Assembly (NCBI GenBank): GCA_963716735.1
Contig: OY970321.1
Location: 2,232,001 to 2,296,000 of the forward strand
Reading direction: 5' to 3'
Source: VRUE01 sp963716735
Lineage (GTDB): Bacteria > Actinomycetota > Thermoleophilia > Solirubrobacterales > 70-9
Length of the DNA: 64,000 nt
Part shown: piece by piece, positions 34,553 to 43,304 of the stretch
Position numbering within the stretch: the first letter of the stretch is position 1
Layout: every line of letters starts with the position of its first letter
Made by a program: the position numbers and the translations under genes
Notes under the pieces: generated by a model
The model's database searches: none
What the model was told of the DNA's origin: nothing
What the model saw: only the letters and a program-made list of their open reading frames with translations

Positions 34553-34716
34553 GAGGGTCTAGCGAAACCCCCGCACGCGTCTGGCGGCGGCGGACACGGC
34601 GCGGTGCGGCGTCCTCGGTCGGCCAAATAGCGCTGCTATTCGGCCTCCCTGCGTCCTTGCCCCGCTTGGTCCGGCGCTCGCCAGGCCGCATACGCGAGTT
34701 TCGCTAGACCCTCCTA
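34550..34716. repeat. 167-bp near-complete palindrome between convergent genes
   Basis: Perfect 19-bp outer arms (34550-34568 and 34698-34716, beginning TAGGAGGGTC) include the stop codons of both convergent genes. Imperfect pairing continues inward to a central GGCCAAATAGC / GCTATTCGGCC hairpin, so the whole 145-bp gap is one cruciform-like structure. It could be a bidirectional terminator or a small palindromic mobile repeat. It does not share sequence with the lhr elements. Confidence 0.85.
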
Positions 34717-35859
34717 GGCCATCGGCAGCGGGGTGCCGCTGACCGGGGGCGCTTCGGCCGGGGCCGGGGTCGCCTGTAGGACCGGCAGCTCCTGAGGCGT
34801 GGCGGCGATGATGCCGCGGGCGGCCTGGCGGATCGCCTGCGAGGCCGGTGAGTCGGGTTCCTCGATGGAGAGCGGGGAGCCGTTGTCGGCGTGCTCGCGC
34901 AGCGGCTCGGAGAGGGGAACCTTGCCGAGCAGCGGGATGTCGAGCTCGTCGGCGAGGAGCTGACCGCCACCCTCGCCGAAGATCGTGAAGCGCTCGCCGT
35001 CGGGCGTGGTGAAGCCGGACATGTTCTCGATCACGCCGAGCAGCTCGAGGTCGAACTTGACCGCCATGTCGGCGGCCCGTTTCGCCACGGTCTGCGCCGC
35101 CGGTTGCGGCGTGGTGACGATCGCGAACTTGGCCTGTGGCAGGAGCTGGGAAAGCGTCATCGAGACGTCGCCGGTTCCGGGCGGCAAGTCCAGCAGCAGG
35201 TACTCCAGCTCACCCCAGGCGACGTCCTCGAGGAACTGCTGGATCGCCTTGTGCAGCATCGGGCCGCGCCAGACCACCGCCGAGTTCTCCTCGACGAAGA
35301 AGCCGATCGACATCACCTTGACCCCGCCCGCCCCCACCAGCGGCAGGATCTTGCGCTCGCCGTTGACCTCGGGTTTGTGGTTGACGCCGAGCATGCGCGG
35401 CATCGAGTAGCCGTAGACGTCGCAGTCGAGGGCGCCGGCCGAGTGGCCTTCGGCGGTCAGCGCCGCGGCCAGGTTGGCCGTCATCGTCGACTTGCCGACG
35501 CCGCCCTTGCCGGAGGCGACGCAGATCACGTTCTTCACCTGGGCCAGTGCGCCCTCCGGCAGCTTGCTGCGGCCGAGGGTCTGCTGCAGGTTGCCTTTCT
35601 CGTCCTCGGAGAGGACGTCGAAGCCGACCGCGACCGCGGTCACCCCGTCCAGCTGGGATACCTGCTGGGCGACCGCCTGTTCGAAATGGGAGCGGATCGG
35701 GCAGCCGGCGGTGGTCAGTGAGACGACGACCTCGACTCGACCGTCGTCCTTGATCTCGATCGAGCGGACCATGCCCAGCTCGACGATCGAGCGACGCAGC
35801 TCGGGATCGATGACGGCGCGCAGCTTCTCGGTGACCTGATCTTCGCTCGGAAGGGGCAT
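34714..35859 (-). CDS. mrp: Mrp/NBP35-type P-loop ATPase, Fe-S cluster carrier
   Basis: 381 residues from ATG 35859. An N-terminal MIP18/DUF59 domain (VTEKLRAVIDPELRRSIVEL; LTTAGCPIRSHFEQ) is followed by the deviant Walker A ASGKGGVGKST near residue 110, LDCDVYGYSMPRMLG and LLLDLPPGTGDVSMTL. Proteins of this family carry Fe-S clusters to apoproteins. The usual CxxC near the C-terminus is not evident; a Pro/Ala-rich tail is there instead. The gene ends inside the shared palindrome. Confidence 0.9.
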   Translation of the reverse strand: MPLPSEDQVTEKLRAVIDPELRRSIVELGMVRSIEIKDDGRVEVVVSLTTAGCPIRSHFEQAVAQQVSQLDGVTAVAVGFDVLSEDEKGNLQQTLGRSKLPEGALAQVKNVICVASGKGGVGKSTMTANLAAALTAEGHSAGALDCDVYGYSMPRMLGVNHKPEVNGERKILPLVGAGGVKVMSIGFFVEENSAVVWRGPMLHKAIQQFLEDVAWGELEYLLLDLPPGTGDVSMTLSQLLPQAKFAIVTTPQPAAQTVAKRAADMAVKFDLELLGVIENMSGFTTPDGERFTIFGEGGGQLLADELDIPLLGKVPLSEPLREHADNGSPLSIEEPDSPASQAIRQAARGIIAATPQELPVLQATPAPAEAPPVSGTPLPMA

Positions 35860-36000
35860 CGGGTCATTCTCGCAAAGCGCGAGTCCGAGCACGCAGCGAC
35901 CGGGGCGGCGGTCACGTGCCCCGACATCCGTCCGCAGGGGGGAGAGGCCGTGTTGCTGAGCCCTTGGGCCTCCATCTGCAATTCGATCGATGGAGGGCCG

Positions 36001-38286
36001 ATGTCGGGAACGCGCGGGGGTTTGGGACGGATCATCGCGATGGGGATCGCGCTGGCACTGGCACTGCTGCTGCTGGCGGCGCGCGAGGCGACGGCCGGGG
36101 ACTACACGGTCGCGCAGTGCGGCTGGTACGTGGACAAGGATGCGGACTGGGCCGATACGACCGGTGGCGCCAAGTTCCGCTCCGACGCCTGGTGTGTCCC
36201 ATCCGGCGGCGATCCCTTCGACGGCGTCCACACGAAGAGCTTCACCAAGGGTGGCTCGACCGTCTCCGGCACGCGTTACGCGCGCTGGCGCTGGGTGGCG
36301 CCGGCCGGCACCGGCATCAGCCGGGTGACGGGTACCTGGTGGCACACGCTGCACGACGGGATGGAGCAGCGGATCGGCGCCGGTAACTGGAACGGCGGCT
36401 TCGATCCGATGGTCAGCGCGAGCGGGACCGATACGACCCCGCGTAACTTCGCCTTCTCCCTTTCGATCCCCCAGCCCGCGCTCGAGGACCGGCTGCTCTG
36501 CGCCCGGGGGGAGGACAAGTGGTGCTCGATTGAACCGGACTCCTGGTCGGCGCTGCGGGCCCTGATGCTCACCGTCTTCGATGGCTATACGCCGGTGCCG
36601 GGGGATGCGGGTGCGGATCTGGCGGCCGGTGGTTGGCGCCGTGGGGCGCAGCGGGTCAACTACTGGGACACTGATGTCGGCGGCGGGGTTCGCTTCAGCG
36701 AAACACTCCTCGACGGCGCCCGCGTGGGGCTGACCGAGTACCCGTGCGCCAAGGCGATGATCGACGGCCAGTGGCGGGCGACGCGGATGCAGCCGTGTCC
36801 GACCGGCGCCGCGGACGAGGTCACGGTCCAGACGACGAACTTCAACGACGGTCCGCATGCACTCCAGCGCTGCGCGACCGATTTCGCGGGGAACAGCGCC
36901 TGCCTGTTCCCGACCACCGTCCTGATCGACAACCACCCCCCGGCGGCGCCTCGCAATCTCACCCTGGCAGGCGGTGTGGATTGGCGCCATGTCGACAATT
37001 TCGATTTCTCATGGCAGAACCCCGACCAGGGACCCGCCAGCCCGATTGGCGGCGCTTACTGGCGCATCACCGGCCCGGCCGGCTACGACACCGGGGTCAA
37101 CCTTGCCTCCGCGCATGACATCTCCTCGCTCGCCGACCGTACCTTGCCCCGGCCGGGCATCTTCGCCTTCCACGTCTGGCTGCGCGACGAGGCCGGCAAT
37201 GCCGACTCGGGGTCGGCGATAGAGATCCCGATGCGGCTCGACGACGTGCCGCCCGGCGTGACCTTCGAGACCGTGGCCGACCCAACCGGGCCGGAGCTGC
37301 CCCAGACGGTGAGCGCGGTGGTGAGCGACGAGCACTCGGGGCCGGCCGGCGGCGAGATCGAGTATCGGCGGCTCAACGCCGAGCACTGGATCGGGCTGCC
37401 GACCAAACTGCAGCGCGGGGGCGGATTGGGCAAAGCCAGCCTCATCGCCGCGCCCCCGAGTGGCCTCGAAGCCGGTACCTATGTCTTCCGCGCCAGTGCC
37501 GTCGACGGGGCCGGAAATGTCGCATCGACCACGCGGCGCGCGGACGGCACCGAGATGGCGCTGCGCAAGACCCCGCCCCCGGTGGGCCCAAGTCGGCCGG
37601 CGACGGGGCAGAAGGAGTCACCCCGCTTGGTGCCCGGAGCGAAGACCCGGATCTTCGCCGTGCTGCGCTGGCGACATCGCCACGGATCGAGCGTGACGGT
37701 GCCCTTCGGCGCCGGGGCGGCTCTATCGGGGCGGTTGCTGAACGCCGACGGGGCGGGGCTGGCCGGACGGGGGCTGCGTGTCGTCTCCCGTCCCTCGCAC
37801 GGCGCTCTCATGCCCCGCCGGGTCGAGACGATCGAGACCGGTGAGCACGGCGGCTTCAAGCTCACGCTGCAGGCCGGTCCCTCTCGTCGGCTCACCGTCG
37901 TCTTTCCGGGCGGTACGGGATTAGACGCGGCACGCCGTCCGGCCCTGGCCCTGCGCGTGCGCGGCGCGGCCAGTCTCAGTGCCACCCCGCGTAGCCTCCG
38001 AACCGGCCAGTCGGTGCGGCTCCGGGGGCGTGTTCGTAGCCGTGGAGCGCCGCTGCCGCGACGCGGCAAGCTGGTCGCGATCCAGTACTTCGAGAACGAG
38101 GGCCGGATCTGGCGGCCGGTCCTCGTCACTCGCAGCGATCACAGCGGTCGCTTCCACGCCAGCTACCGGTTCCGTTACATCACCGGAACGGCCCGGATCC
38201 GCCTGCGCGCCGTCGTCCTTGCGGAGGAGCGCTGGCCTTACGCTCCGGGAGCGTCCCGCCCGGTCACGGTGCGGGTTTCGGGTTGA
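36001..38286 (+). CDS. Large secreted protein with Ig-like C-terminal domains
   Basis: 761 residues from ATG 36001 (GTG 35950 also in frame). A signal peptide (GIALALALLLLAAREATAGD) leads to a ~270-residue Cys-containing N-terminal domain of unknown fold (QCGWYVDKDADW, a carbohydrate-binding-like WWHTLHDGMEQ). FN3/Ig-like repeats (HPPAAPRNLTL..., DVPPGVTFETVAD...) and two carboxypeptidase-regulatory-like beta domains (ALSGRLLNADGAGLAGRGLR; SVRLRGRVRSRGAPLPRRGK) follow. No catalytic residues are recognised; a surface or matrix role is inferred. It is alone in its transcription unit. Confidence 0.65.
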   Translation: MSGTRGGLGRIIAMGIALALALLLLAAREATAGDYTVAQCGWYVDKDADWADTTGGAKFRSDAWCVPSGGDPFDGVHTKSFTKGGSTVSGTRYARWRWVAPAGTGISRVTGTWWHTLHDGMEQRIGAGNWNGGFDPMVSASGTDTTPRNFAFSLSIPQPALEDRLLCARGEDKWCSIEPDSWSALRALMLTVFDGYTPVPGDAGADLAAGGWRRGAQRVNYWDTDVGGGVRFSETLLDGARVGLTEYPCAKAMIDGQWRATRMQPCPTGAADEVTVQTTNFNDGPHALQRCATDFAGNSACLFPTTVLIDNHPPAAPRNLTLAGGVDWRHVDNFDFSWQNPDQGPASPIGGAYWRITGPAGYDTGVNLASAHDISSLADRTLPRPGIFAFHVWLRDEAGNADSGSAIEIPMRLDDVPPGVTFETVADPTGPELPQTVSAVVSDEHSGPAGGEIEYRRLNAEHWIGLPTKLQRGGGLGKASLIAAPPSGLEAGTYVFRASAVDGAGNVASTTRRADGTEMALRKTPPPVGPSRPATGQKESPRLVPGAKTRIFAVLRWRHRHGSSVTVPFGAGAALSGRLLNADGAGLAGRGLRVVSRPSHGALMPRRVETIETGEHGGFKLTLQAGPSRRLTVVFPGGTGLDAARRPALALRVRGAASLSATPRSLRTGQSVRLRGRVRSRGAPLPRRGKLVAIQYFENEGRIWRPVLVTRSDHSGRFHASYRFRYITGTARIRLRAVVLAEERWPYAPGASRPVTVRVSG

Positions 38287-38303
38287 TCGATAGGGTGCGC
38301 GCC

Positions 38304-38762
38304 ATGTCACAGGCGACGTTTCACACCAATGCCGGGGAGATCGTGCTCGAACTGCACGACTCCGACGCCCCCAAGACGGTGGAGAACTTCCGCAAGCTCG
38401 CGGGAGACGGCTTCTACGACGGGCTGATCTTCCACCGGGTCATCAAGGACTTCATGGTCCAGGGTGGCTGTCCGGAGGGAACCGGCCGCGGTGGTCCCGG
38501 CTACACCTTCGAGGACGAGATCAACGAGCACAAGATCGTCCGCGGAGCGCTGGCAATGGCCAATGCAGGGCCCAACACCAACGGCTCGCAGTTCTTCATC
38601 GTCACCACGGAGGCGGCACCCTGGCTGGACGGTAAGCACACCGTCTTCGGCACGGTCACCGCCGGCATGGAGACCGTCGATGCGATCGAGGCGACTGCTA
38701 CCGACGGCTCCGACCGTCCCCTCGACGAGCAGAAGATCGAGCGCGTCGAGCTCTCCGAGTAG
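38304..38762 (+). CDS. Cyclophilin-type peptidyl-prolyl cis-trans isomerase
   Basis: 152 residues from ATG 38304. TNAGEIVLELHDSDAPKTVE, FYDGLIFHRVIKDFMVQGG, GALAMANAGPNTNGSQFFI and WLDGKHTVFGTV are the cyclophilin core, with catalytic Arg in FHRVI and the QFF pocket intact. There is no signal peptide, so it is cytosolic. It catalyses X-Pro isomerisation. TAGGGT lies 7 bp before ATG, suggesting leaderless transcription. It is convergent with the K+ channel gene across a small hairpin. Confidence 0.95.
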   Translation: MSQATFHTNAGEIVLELHDSDAPKTVENFRKLAGDGFYDGLIFHRVIKDFMVQGGCPEGTGRGGPGYTFEDEINEHKIVRGALAMANAGPNTNGSQFFIVTTEAAPWLDGKHTVFGTVTAGMETVDAIEATATDGSDRPLDEQKIERVELSE

Positions 38763-38780
38763 CGCCCCTCAGCGGGGCGC
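38762..38780. terminator. Hairpin overlapping two convergent stops
   Basis: GCGCCCC and GGGGCGC pair around TCAGC. The structure starts at the cyclophilin stop codon and contains the stop of the K+ channel gene. It is probably a compact bidirectional terminator; no T-run. Confidence 0.5.
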
Positions 38781-39494
38781 CGGCGCTTCGGCGGGAGGCT
38801 CGCCGCCGCCGCGCCGCTCGCGCCGCCGCAGCAGTCCCTCGCCGGGTCGCCAAAGGCTGACCAGCCCCGCCACCAGGGTCACCAGGAAGATCTGGCCGAG
38901 CATCATCTCCAGCCCGGAGACCATGCGGCCCATCTGCCCGGTCGGAACCAGATCGCCGTATCCGGTCGTGGTCAGCGTGGTGTAGCTGAAGAAGAGGAAG
39001 TCGCTTCCCTTGGTGGCGACGCCGGGTCCGAAGAAACCGCCGCCTTCGATCCGGTCGATCAGGCCATAGGCCCAGGTAAAGAGGATGCCGAGGGAGGTGT
39101 AGACGCTGATTGCGCCCAGGATCGTGCGGGAGGAGACGTTGTCGCCGGCGACAACGCGCCGCAGGACCGCGGCCATCGCCACCGCCAGGAGCCCGATCTC
39201 GATGAAGTTGGCGGCGTTGAGGCAAAGCCGGCCTCCAAATGCCGCCGATACGATGGCCAGCAGCGTCGCGATCGCCGCCAGGATCAACGCCCGCCGAACA
39301 AAGACAGGCCGAGCATGGGAGCTGGTCAGGGCGACCACCGAGGTGGCGCCGACCACGATCGTCAGCAGGACCGCTGACCAGCCATGGTTGGGAAGAACCG
39401 AGGCGAGCACATAGGTGGTCAAGATCAGCAGCAGGACCAACCCGAAGGCATCCCTGGCGCGCTCCGCCCGTCGCCTCCACCGCTCGCGGCTCAT
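38769..39494 (-). CDS. Potassium channel family protein
   Basis: 241 residues with about six hydrophobic segments. The pore loop FFSYTTLTTTGYGDLVPTGQ carries the selectivity filter TTTGYGD, and the following helix (MLGQIFLVTLVAGLVSLW) is the inner gate helix. There is no voltage-sensor Arg ladder and no RCK/TrkA domain, so gating is unknown. The C-terminus is a short polar tail. It conducts K+ across the cytoplasmic membrane. No functional link to neighbours is evident. Confidence 0.88.
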   Translation of the reverse strand: MSRERWRRRAERARDAFGLVLLLILTTYVLASVLPNHGWSAVLLTIVVGATSVVALTSSHARPVFVRRALILAAIATLLAIVSAAFGGRLCLNAANFIEIGLLAVAMAAVLRRVVAGDNVSSRTILGAISVYTSLGILFTWAYGLIDRIEGGGFFGPGVATKGSDFLFFSYTTLTTTGYGDLVPTGQMGRMVSGLEMMLGQIFLVTLVAGLVSLWRPGEGLLRRRERRGGGEPPAEAPAPR

Positions 39495-39597
39495 CTCACC
39501 TAGTTCGGTTGCCAGAGCGGCGATCCTGCGTGGACCCGGTTAGCGTGGGTGACCATTCGCACACCGAGAAGCGAGAACGTAACCTAGTCTCCAGTAG

Positions 39598-40251
39598 GTG
39601 TCGCGCGATGACTTCTACGCCTCGCCGTTCGGCGCTATCTACAGCGCTTATATGGAGCGCCCGCGCCTGAGCCGTCGGATCAGCCGGTTCGTCTGGGGTG
39701 GCGACACCATGCCGTACTACGAAAGCATGGCGGCGGCGACCGCGGTGCCGGCCGGAAGCACGATCGTCGACTGCCCGTGCGGGGCGGGGCCGGCGCTGCG
39801 CGCGATTCCCTCGAACGGCGCCGCCCGCTACGTAGGGGTCGACCTCTCGCCCGCGATGCTAGGTCGCGCTCGTGCGCGTGCCGCCGCCCGCGGTCTCGCG
39901 AGCGCCGACTTCGTGGAAGCCGACGCGACGGAGATCCCACTGCCTGCAGCCACCGCTGATCTGTTTCTTTCCTTTTGGGGCCTGCACTGCTTCGGCGATC
40001 CCCGGGCTGCCGTCGCCGAGGCGGCTCGAATCCTCAAGCCGGGAGGCCGGCTCGTCGGCTCCTCCTTTGTGCGCGGCCGTGGCAGCCTGCGCCAGCGCCT
40101 CCTGATCCGTCCGCACGTGGGCGATTTCGGTCCGCTGGGCACTCAGCCCGAAATCGAGTTTTGGCTCGCCGATGCGGGCCTCGAGCTCAGCAATACCGAG
40201 CGCTCCGGTCCATTCCTCTTCTTCGAGGCACGTAAGGAAAACAACCTTTGA
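39598..40251 (+). CDS. Class I SAM-dependent methyltransferase
   Basis: 217 residues from GTG 39598, with TAGTCT 7 bp upstream. TIVDCPCGAGPALRAI is a variant of motif I, followed by YVGVDLSPAMLGRARARAAA, FVEADATEIPLPAATADLFL and ARILKPGGRLVGSSFV. This is the UbiE/Methyltransf_11 pattern for small-molecule methylation. The substrate is unknown. It stands alone between the K+ channel and a lipoprotein gene. Confidence 0.85.
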   Translation: MSRDDFYASPFGAIYSAYMERPRLSRRISRFVWGGDTMPYYESMAAATAVPAGSTIVDCPCGAGPALRAIPSNGAARYVGVDLSPAMLGRARARAAARGLASADFVEADATEIPLPAATADLFLSFWGLHCFGDPRAAVAEAARILKPGGRLVGSSFVRGRGSLRQRLLIRPHVGDFGPLGTQPEIEFWLADAGLELSNTERSGPFLFFEARKENNL

Positions 40252-40317
40252 CCAGATGTCTCCATCCCTCATGCGGCTGGACGTTGCCTGGGAGAACGTT
40301 GGCTACACTGCCCCGCC

Positions 40318-41317
40318 GTGAAATACCGGACTCGCATGTTTATTTCCTTGGCAGCGATCTTTATTGCCGGGCTTTTCACATTCGGCTGTGGCGATGATCC
40401 GGACACGCCGGAGTGGGCGCTACGACTCCCCGACGGGGCGCAATACGGAGCGTGGTCGCCCGATGGGAAGCTGTTCGCGATCCCGGCCTCACGACAGGGT
40501 CGAACTGATTAAGGCTGACGGCGGCCTGGAGCGCAGGATCAACGTGCCGGGAATCGACAATTCAGCCCTGTCCTGCGAATGCCGCCTTGGCTGGTCGAAG
40601 GATGGCTCGGCGATCCACATCGTTACCCGACCCAGGCCAAAAGCGCGAGGGGGCGTCGCGGTTGTCAATGCAGACGGTGAGAATCTGCGCACGCGCAATC
40701 TCGATCTGCACGTTTCTGGCGCGACTTGGGGGCCCCAGGGTTGGCCCTTGATCTTGGAGCCTCAGCCGACTGATGACGGCAGGCCGGGGTCTGAGCGTTC
40801 CCAATTGCTTCGACTGAATCGCCTCAACGCCCGTCCCGACATATTCCTGAGAATGGATGGCTATATCTCCGAACCGGCTTTCTCTCCGGATGGCAGGAGG
40901 ATCGCGTTCACAATCGTTCCGGAAAGCCCAAATGCAAGCCTCTGGATTGCCTCTCGCAACGACGGAAAGCCACGGCGTCTGCTCACGCATCTCCTCAGCC
41001 CCTACTTCTCCTGGTCCCCGGATGGTCGTGAGCTGGCCCTGAATGCTGCTGTGCAGGGTCGTCGCGGCCTTTTCCTGGTCTCTGCAACGAGTGGCGAGGT
41101 GAGGCTCCTCACCAGCGATCTACTTGCGGAAGGCCAGCCGCCGGCTTGGACTCCCGACGGTCGCTGGATCAGCTATGCAGGCGAAGACAGCAGCGTCAGC
41201 AAAATCCGACGCGACGGCACGAAAACGCAGGGCCTCTTTGAACTTCCGGCGAAGAAATCTTTGGGCTCAGCTGGTCTCCTGACGGACGCCGCCTTGTGTA
41301 CAGCGCCCGCGCGATAG
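40318..41317 (+). pseudogene. TolB/WD40-like beta-propeller lipoprotein, frameshifted
   Basis: The first frame (GTG 40318 to TAA 40512) gives a lipoprotein signal peptide (LAAIFIAGLFTFGC lipobox), then YGAWSPDGKLFAIPAS. The propeller continues one frame over from about 40490 (HDRVELIKADGG...) to the stop at 41317, with blades AFSPDGRRIAFTIV, SWSPDGRELALNA and AWTPDGRWISYAG. Restoring one base near 40490 would fuse both into one ~330-residue protein. There is no slippery heptamer, so a real frameshift mutation or an assembly error is likelier than programmed shifting. Base composition is lower in GC than the neighbours. Confidence 0.75.
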
Positions 41318-41349
41318 TCCCAAGCGGCTAGCAGCGAGCCTCTCGCCGC

Positions 41350-41898
41350 TCAGCGAGGCGGGCACTGGGGTGCTGGTGGGGGGAGAGAAGACGGGGGGTG
41401 TTTTTCACGAACGTTCCTCAGGGCTTGCACGGCAGAGTTGAGGACGCTTTGGTTTTCGGCGCCGATCGTCACGGTTGTTCGGCCGGTGAAGATTTCCAAG
41501 CCAGCTCCGCTTCCCCGCATCGTCTTGGTCGCCTTGGCCCCGCGTAAATCGAATAGCCGGCTCTCACGCAGGCCTGCCCCGCGAGCGCAAATGCTGTAGC
41601 TGTGTATCTGGAGTGGGGGAAAACAACCGCCTTCATCCGCATTGCAATCGCCGTAGATGAGAATCCAGGCCGTGTCTCGTTTGTCTTTGTACTGAGTGGG
41701 GTCTCCGAAAACCTCTATTAGAGAGTTCCCAGCTACGGAGTTACCGGAGTAGTAGACCGGGTAGGCCCGGAATTCTTTGATCTCGCTCAAACTCGGCGCG
41801 TCCTTCGGCGCGTCCTCCGTTGCACACGCGCAGAGGCAAAGCGCAGAAGCGAATGCCGCGAAGAGCGTCCTGAGAGCTTGCCTGAGTTTCAAACCCAT
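41350..41898 (-). CDS. Putative lipoprotein of unknown function
   Basis: 182 residues. The N-terminus LRTLFAAFASALCLCACATE is a lipoprotein signal with lipobox LCAC. The mature part has paired Cys residues (YGDCNADEGGCFPP; SYSICARG) and a Pro-rich end. Two segments, AYPVYYSGNSVAGNSLIEVF and AGLEIFTGRTTVTIGAENQS, suggest a small beta-rich domain. I do not recognise the family. It is convergent with the frameshifted propeller gene, and both share lower GC than the surroundings, so they may have arrived together. Confidence 0.6.
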   Translation of the reverse strand: MGLKLRQALRTLFAAFASALCLCACATEDAPKDAPSLSEIKEFRAYPVYYSGNSVAGNSLIEVFGDPTQYKDKRDTAWILIYGDCNADEGGCFPPLQIHSYSICARGAGLRESRLFDLRGAKATKTMRGSGAGLEIFTGRTTVTIGAENQSVLNSAVQALRNVREKHPPSSLPPPAPQCPPR

Positions 41899-41953
41899 CC
41901 CTTGCCTTCTGGGTTGCTTGCAGCCGACCTAGAGCCAGATTCGGCTCTATAAG

Positions 41954-42042
41954 CGGAGGGGGTGGGATTCGAACCCACGAGACACCCGAAGGCATCTAAC
42001 GGCTTTCAAGGCCGCCGCATTCAACCGCTCTGCCACCCCTCC
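41954..42042 (-). tRNA. tRNA-Ser (UGA)
   Basis: Class II tRNA with acceptor stem GGAGGGG/CCCCTCC, anticodon loop CTTGAAA (anticodon TGA), a long variable arm and a T-loop GGTTCGAATCC. The discriminator is G; CCA is not encoded. Confidence 0.96.
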
Positions 42043-42130
42043 GGGGCTCAGACGATGTGTCGATGCTAGCTGCAAATGTATGGACGTAAGGGCATGGAGT
42101 AAAAAGCTCTACTGGTGATTGGATAGGGGC

Positions 42131-43285
42131 ATGCGCCGGCTGATCATCCTCGCCTCGACGATGGTTTTCTTCGACGTCGCCTTCTATGCGGCGATCGCCC
42201 CGCTGCTGCCCGACTACGTCGCCGAGTTCGACCTGAGTAAGGCCGAAGCCGGGGTTCTCGCCGCTTCCTACGCGGCCGGCACGCTGCTCGCCTCGTTGCC
42301 CGCCGGCCTGGTGGCAACCTGGGCGGGGCCGCGTCGCACGGTGATCGGTGGATTGCTGCTGCTCGGCTGTTCCAGCCTCGTCTTCGGCTTCGCCCACGAG
42401 ATCGTCCTGCTCGACGCGGCGCGCTTTGCCCAGGGAGTTGCGGGGGCGTTGATCTGGTCTGGGGCGCTGACCTGGTTGATCACGACGGCGCCGCCGGAGC
42501 GACGTGGCTCGGTGATCGGAACGGCCCTCGGCACGGCGGTGGCCGGCGCCCTGGTCGGCCCGATTCTTGGTGCGATTGCGGCTGAGGTCGGGACGGAGGC
42601 TGTCTTCGGCGCGGTGCTCGGCATCGTCCTGTTGCTCGCCGCGTTCGCTTCGCGCCTACCGGAAGCCGGCCCACCCGAGCGCCAGCCGCTGCGTGAGGTG
42701 GGGGCGACGATCCTCACCCGGCCGATCCTCACGGCAACGGCGTTTGTCGCCGTCCCTTCGCTGATGTTCGGTGCGGTCGAGGTGCTGGTGCCGCTGCGTA
42801 TCGACGAACTCGGTGGGGGGCACGTGGCGATCGCCGGCGGCTTTATCGCCGGCGCCACTCTGGAGGCCGGGCTGGCCCCGGTCGTAGGCCGTTACTCGGA
42901 CCGCGTCGGCCGGCGTATCCCCTTCGTGATCGGGATCGGCATCTGCGCCTGCGCGATGGTCGTTCTGGCGGCCGCGCAAGCGCTTGGGCCCGTGCTCGGA
43001 GCCCTGATCCTCGGCGCGCTGGGTGCCGGGATCTGCTTCGCTCCGGCCCTGACGACACTCTCGGAGACGGCCGACCTGAGCGGCCTCCATCAGGGCTTTG
43101 CCGCCGGCCTCTCCAACATGGCCTGGGCGGCCGGGCAGACGGCCGGCGCACTGGCCGGCGGGGGAGTGGCGGGCGCCGCCGGATATGCCCTGCCCAGCCT
43201 CGCGATCGCCGCCCTGCTCGTCGTCACCTCCGCCTACGCCTACCGCTCCCTGGTGGCGCCGATGGTGCAACCGGCGCAGGGTTAG
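42131..43285 (+). CDS. Major facilitator superfamily transporter
   Basis: 384 residues from ATG 42131 with about twelve hydrophobic helices. FYAAIAPLLPDYVAEFDLSK is the first loop, AAGTLLASLPAGLVATWAG followed by PRRTV is the motif A region, and SDRVGRRIPFVIG repeats it in the second half. The family resembles small-molecule/drug exporters (DHA1-like). The substrate is unknown. It starts 88 bp from the divergent tRNA gene. The ALO-type oxidase gene follows by 19 bp and probably has its own promoter. Confidence 0.88.
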   Translation: MRRLIILASTMVFFDVAFYAAIAPLLPDYVAEFDLSKAEAGVLAASYAAGTLLASLPAGLVATWAGPRRTVIGGLLLLGCSSLVFGFAHEIVLLDAARFAQGVAGALIWSGALTWLITTAPPERRGSVIGTALGTAVAGALVGPILGAIAAEVGTEAVFGAVLGIVLLLAAFASRLPEAGPPERQPLREVGATILTRPILTATAFVAVPSLMFGAVEVLVPLRIDELGGGHVAIAGGFIAGATLEAGLAPVVGRYSDRVGRRIPFVIGIGICACAMVVLAAAQALGPVLGALILGALGAGICFAPALTTLSETADLSGLHQGFAAGLSNMAWAAGQTAGALAGGGVAGAAGYALPSLAIAALLVVTSAYAYRSLVAPMVQPAQG

Positions 43286-43304
43286 AGCGGCTAGCTTTCA
43301 GATC

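Noticed and set aside
40490..40500. Programmed -1 frameshift in the propeller lipoprotein
   Set aside because: No X_XXY_YYZ slippery site or clear downstream structure; simple mutation or assembly error is more likely.
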